Below, one piece after another: positions 23,337 through 31,320 of a DNA stretch of 31,949 bases (position 1 is the stretch's first letter; every line of letters begins with the position of its first letter). Source of the DNA: Bacteriovoracaceae bacterium UBA6261. GTDB taxonomy: Bacteria; Bdellovibrionota; Bacteriovoracia; Bacteriovoracales; Bacteriovoracaceae. The notes under the pieces were generated by a model. That model saw nothing but the letters and a program-made list of their open reading frames with translations, was not told the origin of the DNA and ran no database searches. The translations under genes and the position numbers were made by a program. The stretch spans positions 1 through 31,949 of the forward strand of contig DJVH01000098.1 in assembly GCA_002440825.1 (NCBI GenBank). Reading direction: 5' to 3'.

Positions 23337-24313
23337 ATTTTGAATTCCAGCATGTCACTTATGCAGCGTGGGGAATTGTTGGGCTCATCTTCTGGATGAT
23401 CAGCTTTTTTTATATTTTCAGAAAACCCCAATTATTTATTCCAAAGAAGTATCGCAAAAAAGGATTTCCTTTTCTGCGCACGCTCTTGTTTGCGGCTGGA
23501 GTTATTGGATGGCTTTATATTTCATTTGCCCTGGCCGGTCCGCGCCGTCCGATGGGAATGGATAAGAACACGATTGATGTAAATGATGTTTTTATTGTTT
23601 TGGATTTGTCTCGTTCGATGATGGCAGAGGACTTGAAACCAAATCGTTTTGAAGCAGCTAAACAAAAGGTTGTCGAATTCACCCAATTGTTTCCGAAAGA
23701 TCGCATTGGTATAGTCATATTTGCAGAAAAAGTTTTCACATTGCTGCCGCTTTCAACTGACCTGGAACTTATTCGAAAAATGGTCGAGCAGATTCGCCTC
23801 GGGCCGCTGGGAGACGGGACAAATATTGGAGATGCTCTTGCACTTGCAGTAGGAAGATTGATTCAATCTCAGGCAAAAAGCAAAGTCATTGTTCTTCTCA
23901 CTGATGGTGTGTCTAACGTGGGCACTCTGACTCCATTGCAAGCAGCGGAGTTGGCAGCTCAAAATCACATCAAAATCTACACTATTGGTATTGGCGGCGA
24001 TAAAGAAGCGAGAATACCGGTTGGTCCCAATATGTTCGGCGTTCAACGTTATCAAATGATTCCAGGCGGAAGCGTTGATGTGAAAGGTCTGCAGGAAATG
24101 GCCAACATGACTCACGGTAAAGCTTATATGGCGGGAAACAACCGCGCCCTTGAAAATGTCTTGAGTGAAATTAATAAACTTGAAAGAACTCAAGTCGAAC
24201 ATTCTGGCAGAATTATTTATCAGGAACTCTATTTTAAATATCTCTTCATCGGAGTTTGTTTTCTCCTGGGCGCAGAGCTTGGACGCAGACTTCTGTTAAG
24301 GGAGGGGCCATGA
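23333..24313 (+). CDS. batA: BatA: membrane-anchored VWA protein
   Basis: 326 residues. A short N-terminal membrane helix (about 12-28), a second near 45-65, then a VWA domain with MIDAS residues D91-L-S93-R-S95, the DGTNIGDAL loop near residue 163 and LLTDGVSN. A C-terminal helix (about 300-320, YLFIGVCFLLGAEL) closes it. BatA, together with BatB to BatE, was named for Bacteroides aerotolerance, but the molecular function remains uncertain. It is joined by ATGA overlaps on both sides. Confidence 0.93.
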   Translation: MNFEFQHVTYAAWGIVGLIFWMISFFYIFRKPQLFIPKKYRKKGFPFLRTLLFAAGVIGWLYISFALAGPRRPMGMDKNTIDVNDVFIVLDLSRSMMAEDLKPNRFEAAKQKVVEFTQLFPKDRIGIVIFAEKVFTLLPLSTDLELIRKMVEQIRLGPLGDGTNIGDALALAVGRLIQSQAKSKVIVLLTDGVSNVGTLTPLQAAELAAQNHIKIYTIGIGGDKEARIPVGPNMFGVQRYQMIPGGSVDVKGLQEMANMTHGKAYMAGNNRALENVLSEINKLERTQVEHSGRIIYQELYFKYLFIGVCFLLGAELGRRLLLREGP

Positions 24314-26196
24314 GTTTTGTAAACACCCAATACTTTACGATTGCTTTGATCGTCATCGCAGTTATCACATTGATACTGAACAGATTAAATTCCAGATTCT
24401 TTAAATGGGTTAAGGCGTATTGGTTTTATGACCGCACATGGATGAGCCGAATTGCCTCTTTTTTATATTTGGTGAGTTTATTTCTTTTGATGATTTCTCT
24501 ATTGGATTTGAGAGGTCCGGAAAAAAAGATTCGAGCCAGTCTTCCGGATCAAAGAACAATTATTATGCTTGATACTTCCTCGAGCATGCTAGCAGAAGAT
24601 GTGAGACCAAGCCGATTTGTAAAATCTCTTCAGCTGGCAAGACACTTTGTGAAGAATGCGGCCGGACATCAGATTTCGATTGTTCTTTTTTCAGATATTC
24701 AGAAAAGACTTATTCCTTTTACAGACGATATCGATTTGCTTGACTCGCGTCTGGCAGCACTCGAAAAAACGAATTCTGTTTCAGGTGGCTCAAATATCTC
24801 GCAGGCCATCGAAGAGGCGCTCGGGTATTTTGAATTTGATTCGGGCGACGACGATAAGGCTAAATCCGGAAATGTTCTTGTTTTTACCGACGCTGAAGAA
24901 AGTGAAGGAGAATTTACAGTTCACATCCCTAAAAATGTAAACCTGGCTATCGTAGGATTGGGAACTTTAAAGGGAGCTAATATTCCTTTACGATGGGAAG
25001 ATGGCAGCTTTCGTGGCTATAAAACATTTAAAGGTCAGCAAGTCATCACTAAATTAGATGAAGACTACATAAGAAAAATTGGAAAAAGTGTTTCTAATTT
25101 TAAATATTGGATAGCTAATTCTTATTCACTGCCGACTGATGAAATTATGAATTTTTTCCGAGCTGCTTATAACAAAAAGCAATCAACAGGAGATATGAGA
25201 GTTCGTCCGGTTTACTCTCACTATATTTTAATTCCGGCTATTTTGATTTATTGCCTTTCTGTCGTCTTTGGACGATTTCCCGTTTTTAAAATGAACAAGT
25301 CAATAATCGTGCTGCTTGCACTTGGGTTTAGTTTTCAAACGGCCCTTGCCCAGGATGAACAGCCAAAAGAGAAACCACTAAGCCCGGAAATAAAGCGTGA
25401 CCTCGAGCTTATAAAAGAAGGTAAAGCAGACAGAAAATATGTTCTGAAAGTTGCAGAGAAAATGCTGAAAGAGAAAGATGAGAAGAGGGCTACAGAGCTT
25501 TATACTGAATATTCGAAAAAAGATGATGACGAGGAAGTGCGCTTCAATCATGCAACGGCGCTGATGAAATCCAATAGACTGGCAGAGGCTTTGCCTCTGG
25601 TGCAATCGTTATTAAAAACTTCCAAGAATGATGATCTGAAGAACAAGCTTCGCAATAATCTGCTGTTGAGTACTGATCCCAACAAACAAAAAGAGCAGAA
25701 CAAAGATGATAAGAACCAGCAGCAAAAGCAGCAAAATCAAGATCAAAAAAATCAGGACAATAAAGACAACAAGAACGACAAAGATAACAAGAATCAACAA
25801 AACCAACAGAATCAGCAGCAGAAGGACAATAAAAAAGACGGCGGGAAAAACGATAAGGACGATAAAAACCAGAACAATAAACCCGACGGAAAACAGGATA
25901 ATAGCCAGAAAAAGCCTGACAACAACGGCAAGCAGGACGAAAAAGAAAAAGAAAAGAAGAACGATAAAAATAAAGGCAAAGATAACAAAGATCAAAGCGA
26001 ACAGGAAAAAGAGGATCAACAAAAAGGTCCGCAGACCCTTGAGGAAAAAGAAAAAGAAATTGAACAAAAAAGGAGAATGACAAAAACTCCTGCCATGATA
26101 AAGCAAATTCTTTCAGATGATAGAGAGTTGCAAAAGAGAATGATGGATACATCAACAAATGAACGTGGTGAGATGAAACCAAAGAGAGACTGGTAA
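24310..26196 (+). CDS. batB: BatB-BatC fusion: VWA protein with TPR-like and low-complexity tail
   Basis: The start is ATG at 24310 (GGAGGGG upstream, ATGA overlap with batA), giving 628 residues; a longer TTG frame from 24256 only repeats part of batA. Two membrane helices (about 8-26 and 48-66) precede a VWA domain with D88-T-S-S-S92 and a membrane helix near 303-320. At residue 328 a new signal-peptide-like segment starts (MNKSIIVLLALGFSFQTALA), followed by TPR-like helices (about 355-455) and a K/N/D/Q-rich region. BatC is usually a separate periplasmic TPR lipoprotein or exported protein. Here both are one frame with no stop between. Confidence 0.9.
   Translation: MSFVNTQYFTIALIVIAVITLILNRLNSRFFKWVKAYWFYDRTWMSRIASFLYLVSLFLLMISLLDLRGPEKKIRASLPDQRTIIMLDTSSSMLAEDVRPSRFVKSLQLARHFVKNAAGHQISIVLFSDIQKRLIPFTDDIDLLDSRLAALEKTNSVSGGSNISQAIEEALGYFEFDSGDDDKAKSGNVLVFTDAEESEGEFTVHIPKNVNLAIVGLGTLKGANIPLRWEDGSFRGYKTFKGQQVITKLDEDYIRKIGKSVSNFKYWIANSYSLPTDEIMNFFRAAYNKKQSTGDMRVRPVYSHYILIPAILIYCLSVVFGRFPVFKMNKSIIVLLALGFSFQTALAQDEQPKEKPLSPEIKRDLELIKEGKADRKYVLKVAEKMLKEKDEKRATELYTEYSKKDDDEEVRFNHATALMKSNRLAEALPLVQSLLKTSKNDDLKNKLRNNLLLSTDPNKQKEQNKDDKNQQQKQQNQDQKNQDNKDNKNDKDNKNQQNQQNQQQKDNKKDGGKNDKDDKNQNNKPDGKQDNSQKKPDNNGKQDEKEKEKKNDKNKGKDNKDQSEQEKEDQQKGPQTLEEKEKEIEQKRRMTKTPAMIKQILSDDRELQKRMMDTSTNERGEMKPKRDW
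25681..26082 (+). repeat. Low-complexity K/N/D/Q-coding tract in batB-batC
   Basis: About 130 codons nearly all of lysine, asparagine, aspartate, glutamine or glutamate, without an exact repeat unit (for example KNQQNQQNQQQKDNKKDGG). It is likely an unstructured, hydrophilic linker or tail. The A-rich coding strand gives a T-rich antisense with spurious long leftward frames. Confidence 0.8.
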
Positions 26197-27935
26197 TGAA
26201 AATAATAAAACTGCTGTGCCTGATTCTAACACTGGCCGTTTTGCCAGCTTTAAGAGCAGAAGAAGTTGACGTTGAGGTAAGTCCTCCTGAACCATTGATG
26301 AATGAGAGCTTCTTTCTCACGTTCAAAGTCAAAACTACGGGAAACGTGGAACCTTATATTTCCTTTTCTCCTATAGGCGCTACTGTTCAAGGAAAGCGCG
26401 AACAGGGAGTCTCAATTTCGACGACAGTCATCAATGGCAAATTTACAACAACAAGAGAACAAAATTATGTTTATGAACTGGTGGCAGAAAGAGCAGGCCA
26501 GGTCACAATAAAAAATATAAAAGTTGAAATCGGTGGAAAAACCACCAACGTGAAAGACGTGCACGTGAACGTTCTTGCTCAAGCAAGAAAAGTTCCGGAT
26601 GTTTTTGTCGAAGCTCAAGCTTCAAAGACTAAAGTCTACCTGGGCGAAGGCCTTGATGTTAATTATTACTTATTTTTGAAAACCTCGCTTACATCTTATG
26701 ATGTTAAAGAGTTCCCCAAGCTCAATAAGTTTATCAAACGCTTCCACCATATCAACACTCCTCCGGAAACAGTTCAGTATAAGGGACAGGTTTTTAAACG
26801 ATTCTTCCTTTACTCAGCAAGATTATTTCCTGAAAAAGTTGGAAATGCGGTTTTAGATCCTATGTCCGTTACCGTTCAGGTTGTCGAGTCGGATTACAAC
26901 AATCCGTTTGGTGGTTTCGGAATGGGCTCACAAAGAATTAAAACGAAAGATCTCTCAAGTCAGAGAATCGAAGTTGAGATCCTTCCTCTTCCTGCTGAAA
27001 ATGTTCCTCCTGGTTTTACCGGCATGGTTGGCGAACACGAGTTCACTTTATCAATTCCTAAAAATAAATTTCTCGTTAATGAACCGATAGAATTTAAACT
27101 TGAAGTCAAAGGGAAAGGTGCTCTCGAGAATATGGATGCACCAATCATTTACAGCGATAACAATCTGGAACAGTTCGACACGAAATCGGAAGTCACCGAG
27201 ATTGGAACAAACGCCGCTAAAAAAGTTTTTGAATACACTTTGCTTGCGCGCGGGCCATTGAATATCAAAGCAAGAGATCTTCCATTGTCTTATTTTGATC
27301 CGGCGAGCGGACGCTATGTAGAAAAGAAAATTACCATTCCAGCCATTGAAGTTGGCGGTGTTGCCGCGGCAGGATCAGGCCAGGGTGTAGCTCAGCCTCA
27401 GGCAAAGGAAAAAGAAGCTTCGGCTTCCAGGAACGAAGATTTCCTATCGCGTTTATTTTCACCATCAAGCGAGGGCAGTAAGCCGATCGTAAAAAACACT
27501 CTCGGCCTTGTCGGTCCTAATCTCAAAGGCGAAGCGCGCTGGTTTGACAGATGGTTTGATGTACTCAATCTGGCGCTGGTGCTTATCATTGCTGCCGTTG
27601 CCGGCCAATGGTACTACTCGGGAAAAGGTAAAGTCGTTTCTTCCGACAAAGCCTCTGAAGTAAGGAAGGAAATATCTCTTTTAAAGAAAAAGGGGCTAAA
27701 TTACTCTGAGCTCTACAAAGTGATCTCTGCGCTGGACAATGAAAATCGTATGGCGAGTGGTGGCGTATCTATCTCTCAGATTATAGATGAAAGTTCATTG
27801 TCTAAAGAAGCCAAAGCTTATTTTAAATACACGCTGCAAGTTTGCGAAGAGAAGAATTATGGGATAAATAAACAACAGCCTCGAAAAATAAATTTTGAGG
27901 GCAAATTCTTTAAAGAGCTGTTGAAGAACGTATGA
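26196..27935 (+). CDS. batD: BatD: periplasmic/membrane protein with Ig-like repeats
   Basis: 579 residues. Signal peptide (MKIIKLLCLILTLAVLPALRA) then three or four Ig-like beta sandwich domains (about 25-425), with the BatD N-terminal EEVDVEVSPPEPLMNESFFLTFKV pattern. A serine/alanine-rich spacer (about 395-425), a membrane helix (about 455-472) and a cytosolic helical tail follow. Its start shares one base with the batB-batC stop (TAATG), and its TGA overlaps the ribF ATG. BatD probably completes the periplasmic complex of the BatA/B VWA proteins. Confidence 0.92.
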   Translation: MKIIKLLCLILTLAVLPALRAEEVDVEVSPPEPLMNESFFLTFKVKTTGNVEPYISFSPIGATVQGKREQGVSISTTVINGKFTTTREQNYVYELVAERAGQVTIKNIKVEIGGKTTNVKDVHVNVLAQARKVPDVFVEAQASKTKVYLGEGLDVNYYLFLKTSLTSYDVKEFPKLNKFIKRFHHINTPPETVQYKGQVFKRFFLYSARLFPEKVGNAVLDPMSVTVQVVESDYNNPFGGFGMGSQRIKTKDLSSQRIEVEILPLPAENVPPGFTGMVGEHEFTLSIPKNKFLVNEPIEFKLEVKGKGALENMDAPIIYSDNNLEQFDTKSEVTEIGTNAAKKVFEYTLLARGPLNIKARDLPLSYFDPASGRYVEKKITIPAIEVGGVAAAGSGQGVAQPQAKEKEASASRNEDFLSRLFSPSSEGSKPIVKNTLGLVGPNLKGEARWFDRWFDVLNLALVLIIAAVAGQWYYSGKGKVVSSDKASEVRKEISLLKKKGLNYSELYKVISALDNENRMASGGVSISQIIDESSLSKEAKAYFKYTLQVCEEKNYGINKQQPRKINFEGKFFKELLKNV

Positions 27936-28867
27936 TTGTTATAAAAAGTTTTGAAGATTTAAAGGAAGTATACGCTGAAGAAAAAGTGCAAGTCACTATC
28001 GGTAATTTTGATGGTGTACATGTCGGCCACCGCGAGTTTTTGGCGCGGATATCAAACGACTGCAAAAAATCCAAAGCAAAGTTTGTGCTCATCACATTTA
28101 TCCCTCATCCGGTTCAGATTTTAAAAGCGCAGACAGGTTTTTTAATCAACACCTACAATGAGCGGAGAGAGTTGCTTGCGGAGTGCGGAGTTGATTATTT
28201 ACTGGAAGTTGATTTCACCCGCGATTTCAGCACGCTCTCTCCAGAAGAATTTTTGAAAAAATATGTCTTTTCTTTTTCAGGAATTGAAAAAGTTTACCTC
28301 GGCCACGATTTCGCCTTTGGTGCAAATAAATCCGGCGATTACAAACTGGCTAAAACGCTTTGTGAAAAAGAGAATATTCAATTGATTCTTCAGGATGAGT
28401 TTAAAACTCACAACCACTCTGTTTCTTCGAGCATCGTAAGAAATGAAATCAAGCTTGGTGAAATGGAGAAAGTGAAATTGCTTCTGGGCAGAGCTTATTT
28501 TCTTTCAGGTCATGTTATTAAAGGCCAGGGACGAGGTAAGCAAATTGGATTTCCAACGGCGAATCTTGACTATGACAAGTCTTTAATACTTCCTGCTGGC
28601 GGCGTTTATGTGACTCAGACCACTGTGCATGGGATGACTTATAACTCCGTCACCAATATCGGTATCAATCCCACATTCAATGCTGGCCATGTCATCAATA
28701 TTGAAACGCATTTGATCGATTTCAATCGCGACATTTACGGGGAAAATATGCGCGTTTCTTTTTTAAAGAAACTTCGTGACGAGAAGAAGTTCTCAAGTGT
28801 TAACGATCTCATTGCACAAATAGAAGCTGATGTGAAAACAGCCAAAGATTTTTTTAAGAATGATTAA
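27932..28867 (+). CDS. ribF: Bifunctional riboflavin kinase/FAD synthetase
   Basis: 311 residues, the usual size. The FAD-synthetase half (1-180) contains VTIGNFDGVHVGHR (22-34), a nucleotidyltransferase HxGH-like site, and ISPHP-like FIPHPVQIL. The riboflavin-kinase half (about 190-311) has GQGRGKQIGFPTANL (196-210) and GVYVTQTTVHG. Makes FMN then FAD from riboflavin. ATGA overlap with batD and an 8-base overlap with aroE imply one message. Its presence at the end of a Bat operon looks like positional rather than functional linkage. Confidence 0.96.
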   Translation: MIVIKSFEDLKEVYAEEKVQVTIGNFDGVHVGHREFLARISNDCKKSKAKFVLITFIPHPVQILKAQTGFLINTYNERRELLAECGVDYLLEVDFTRDFSTLSPEEFLKKYVFSFSGIEKVYLGHDFAFGANKSGDYKLAKTLCEKENIQLILQDEFKTHNHSVSSSIVRNEIKLGEMEKVKLLLGRAYFLSGHVIKGQGRGKQIGFPTANLDYDKSLILPAGGVYVTQTTVHGMTYNSVTNIGINPTFNAGHVINIETHLIDFNRDIYGENMRVSFLKKLRDEKKFSSVNDLIAQIEADVKTAKDFFKND

Positions 28868-29564
28868 GCTAGGATTGATCGGGAAAAATATTCAGCACTC
28901 ACTTTCACCTGCCATTTATAAAAAAATTTTTGGCCCTGGTGTTTCCTATGATCTTCTGGATTTTCAATCCGAAACTGACATTCCGCCGGTTGCAGAAATT
29001 TTTCAATCATACGATGGTATCAACATCACAAGTCCTTATAAAAAACATTTTCTTTCTCAGGTGGAATTGACTGAGAATGCTCGAGAGCTTGGAGCAATCA
29101 ATTGTCTTAAAAAAAACGGCGATAAGATTATAGGTGAGAACACCGATTACCTTGCCATTGTCGATATCCTGAAAAACTGGCTGGCGAAAGAGAAAAAATT
29201 GAATGTAGTGTTGTTTGGAGACGGAGTTATGGCCTCTGTCACGGAAGCCGCACTAAAAAATCTTGGTTTAACATACAAAGCTTACTCCCGAAAAAAGACT
29301 CCTGCTTTTTCGCAGCTTAATCTTAAGGAAGCCCACAATCAGACAGACGGAACACTGTTGGTTATCAATACCTGCGCACGCGAATTTGTTTTTGATGGAA
29401 TTCTTCCAAAGGAATGCATTTTTTGGGATTATAATTACAATTTTGAACCTCATCACAAACTTTCCTCCGGCATAAAACTTTACCAAGATGGTCGGGAAAT
29501 GCTCGAGCTGCAAGCTCAGTATGCCGTAGCGTTTTGGTCGTTTATTAAAGATTCATTTAAATAA
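28860..29564 (+). CDS. aroE: Shikimate dehydrogenase, short form
   Basis: 234 residues, shorter than the usual 270 or so. Substrate-binding residues are intact: S14-L-S16-P in HSLSPAIY, N55-I-T57-S-P-Y-K61 (catalytic lysine) and N94-T-D96. The NADP loop reads FGDGVMASVTEAALKNLG rather than the usual GAGGA pattern, and the NRT phosphate-binding motif is replaced by SRKK. The conserved terminal glutamine appears in GREMLELQAQYAVAFW. It reduces 3-dehydroshikimate in the chorismate pathway. The start overlaps the ribF stop by eight bases. Confidence 0.9.
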   Translation: MIKLGLIGKNIQHSLSPAIYKKIFGPGVSYDLLDFQSETDIPPVAEIFQSYDGINITSPYKKHFLSQVELTENARELGAINCLKKNGDKIIGENTDYLAIVDILKNWLAKEKKLNVVLFGDGVMASVTEAALKNLGLTYKAYSRKKTPAFSQLNLKEAHNQTDGTLLVINTCAREFVFDGILPKECIFWDYNYNFEPHHKLSSGIKLYQDGREMLELQAQYAVAFWSFIKDSFK

Positions 29565-29572
29565 TTAAAACT

Positions 29573-29600
29573 TAAAGAACATTTTTTTTCGTACCGATAA
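29573..29600 (+). promoter_or_regulatory. Sigma-28 (FliA)-like promoter for pilB
   Basis: TAAA (29573-29576), a 16-base spacer and ACCGATAA (29593-29600) match TAAA-N15-GCCGATAA with one substitution and one extra spacer base. The predicted start is near 29607, 34 bases before the pilB ATG. It would put the pilus ATPases under the flagellar sigma factor. Confidence 0.5.
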
Positions 29601-29640
29601 GTCTTTAAAATATCGAAATTGACTTAGAGTTTTAAAGACT
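29600..29640 (+). promoter_or_regulatory. 11-bp inverted repeat abutting the pilB start codon
   Basis: AGTCTTTAAAA (29600-29610) and TTTTAAAGACT (29630-29640) are perfect complements 19 bases apart, ending at the base before the ATG. A competing TAAGTC (29599-29604) / GACTTA (29621-29626) pair uses part of the first arm. No good ribosome site lies before the ATG. Either a DNA operator downstream of the promoter or an RNA structure limiting pilB translation. Confidence 0.45.
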
Positions 29641-31311
29641 ATGTTTAGAAAAGAGTTTGTTGAAGTTATCACAAAGACAGGGATGGTTCCTATTAAGGAC
29701 CTTCGCCCGTTAATTATTGATAAAGACACGCTCGTCATTTCAGAGTTGGGACTTTTGCAGTTCAAGTTTTTTGATGACGTAAAATTTGCAAAACAAGTTG
29801 CTGAAAATTACAGCCTTACATACATCGATCTTTCCAAAGCAAAAATTCCTGACCGCATTTTTAAAATTGTTAAGAAAAGTGACATCATAAAATACAGAGC
29901 GATTCCTATTCAGAAAAATGCAAAAGCAGTGAGCATTGCGATTTACGATCCTTCACTCACAAAGCTGCAAGCGGAATTGCAATCTTTGTTTCAGTATCCG
30001 GTAGAATTTATTCTCACAAGTTTGTCCTCGTGGGCGGATTTGTTTTCCAGAGTTCCGGAAAGCATTGAAGATGTTCTCGAAACAATCAGAGAAATCAAAG
30101 CGGATACAAAAAAAGATGACCAGATCAATGAAGATGATATCGGCGATGATGTCATCAGATATGTAAACCGTATTCTTGCAGAAGCCTTTGTTACGAAGGT
30201 ATCAGATATTCACATCGAACCTTATGAAAACAATTTTCGCATCCGCTATCGTCAGGACGGAAGCCTTGTAGAGGCAGCGAAACCGCCGCGCAACTTGATG
30301 TTGCCGATTATATCGAGAGTCAAGATTCTTGCTCAGATGGATATTTCTGAAAGACGAAAGCCGCAGGACGGTCGTATTAAACTTGAGATCGGTGGAAAGC
30401 CCATCGATTACCGCGTGTCTTCTTTACCGACGTTGTTTGGCGAAAAAATTGTTCTTCGTCTTCTCGATTCCTCAAACCTTCAGCTCGATATGACCAAGCT
30501 CGGTTTTGAAGAAAAGCAGCTTGCTGTTTTCAAAGAAGGGATTCATAGACCTTATGGGATGTGTCTCGTAACAGGACCAACTGGTTCTGGTAAAACTACT
30601 ACACTTTATTCGGCTTTAGCGGAATTAAACACTCCTGACAATAATATCTCGACGGCCGAAGATCCTTGTGAATTCAATTTAGAGGGATGTAACCAGGTAA
30701 ACGTTAAAAAAGAAGTAGGTCTGACGTTCGCCACGGCGTTGAAAGCATTTCTTAGACAAGATCCAGATATTATCATGGTGGGAGAGATTCGAGATTTGGA
30801 GGTAGGAGAAATTGCAGTTGAAGCGGCATTGACGGGCCACTTAGTTTTATCCACGCTCCATACCAACGATGCACCAGCAACTGTAACTCGTTTACTAAAT
30901 ATGGGTATTGAACCATTTCTAGTAGTAGCAGCATTGAACGTAATTGTTGCTCAAAGATTATGTCGAAAGATTTGTATTAACTGTAGAGAAGAGAAAAAAA
31001 TCCCAGTAGATGAGCTAATCGCCTGTGGATTTGCGCCAGCTTCAGCTGAAAAGATTAAGGTCTATCACGGCAAAGGCTGCGAGATGTGCAACAATACTGG
31101 TTACAAGGGCCGGCTAGCTATATATGAAGTTTTATCAGTAACACCAAAAGTCAGAGAGCTAATTTTGCGAAATGCCTCCGCTGACGATTTGAAAAAACAG
31201 GCAATCCGTGATGGGATGAAAACATTGCGTATGTGCGCGCTGACAAAAGTGGCACAAGGATTAACAACACTTGAAGAAGCTGTAACGAATTCAGCATCAG
31301 ATCAACTTTAG
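29641..31311 (+). CDS. pilB: Type IV pilus assembly ATPase PilB
   Basis: 556 residues. N-terminal T2SSE_N-like domain (about 1-140), then the secretion ATPase: Walker A GPTGSGKT (312-319), Asp box, Walker B IIMVGEIRD (about 378-386), His box (LSTLHTNDA) and a zinc-binding tetracysteine C445-x-x-C448 and C480-x-x-C483. PilB powers extension of type IV pili at the inner membrane. The ATG at 29641 has only a distant GAG upstream; an alternative ATG at 29683 (after ACAGGG) would shorten the protein by 14 residues and keeps the domain. pilT follows ten bases later. From about 30.9 kb its codon use changes (CTA leucine). Confidence 0.95.
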   Translation: MFRKEFVEVITKTGMVPIKDLRPLIIDKDTLVISELGLLQFKFFDDVKFAKQVAENYSLTYIDLSKAKIPDRIFKIVKKSDIIKYRAIPIQKNAKAVSIAIYDPSLTKLQAELQSLFQYPVEFILTSLSSWADLFSRVPESIEDVLETIREIKADTKKDDQINEDDIGDDVIRYVNRILAEAFVTKVSDIHIEPYENNFRIRYRQDGSLVEAAKPPRNLMLPIISRVKILAQMDISERRKPQDGRIKLEIGGKPIDYRVSSLPTLFGEKIVLRLLDSSNLQLDMTKLGFEEKQLAVFKEGIHRPYGMCLVTGPTGSGKTTTLYSALAELNTPDNNISTAEDPCEFNLEGCNQVNVKKEVGLTFATALKAFLRQDPDIIMVGEIRDLEVGEIAVEAALTGHLVLSTLHTNDAPATVTRLLNMGIEPFLVVAALNVIVAQRLCRKICINCREEKKIPVDELIACGFAPASAEKIKVYHGKGCEMCNNTGYKGRLAIYEVLSVTPKVRELILRNASADDLKKQAIRDGMKTLRMCALTKVAQGLTTLEEAVTNSASDQL

Positions 31312-31320
31312 GAGTCTTGA

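Noticed and set aside
24256..24309. Longer start (TTG at 24256) for batB
   Set aside because: It would run through the end of batA in another frame. The ATG at 24310 has a strong ribosome site and the usual ATGA overlap.
25544..26332. Long minus-strand frames (262 and 164 residues) that look like a hydrophobic membrane protein
   Set aside because: They are antisense to the K/N/D/Q-rich tract of batB-batC: AAx/GAx codons read backwards give phenylalanine, leucine, isoleucine and valine. No ribosome site, and the plus-strand frame is clearly the gene.
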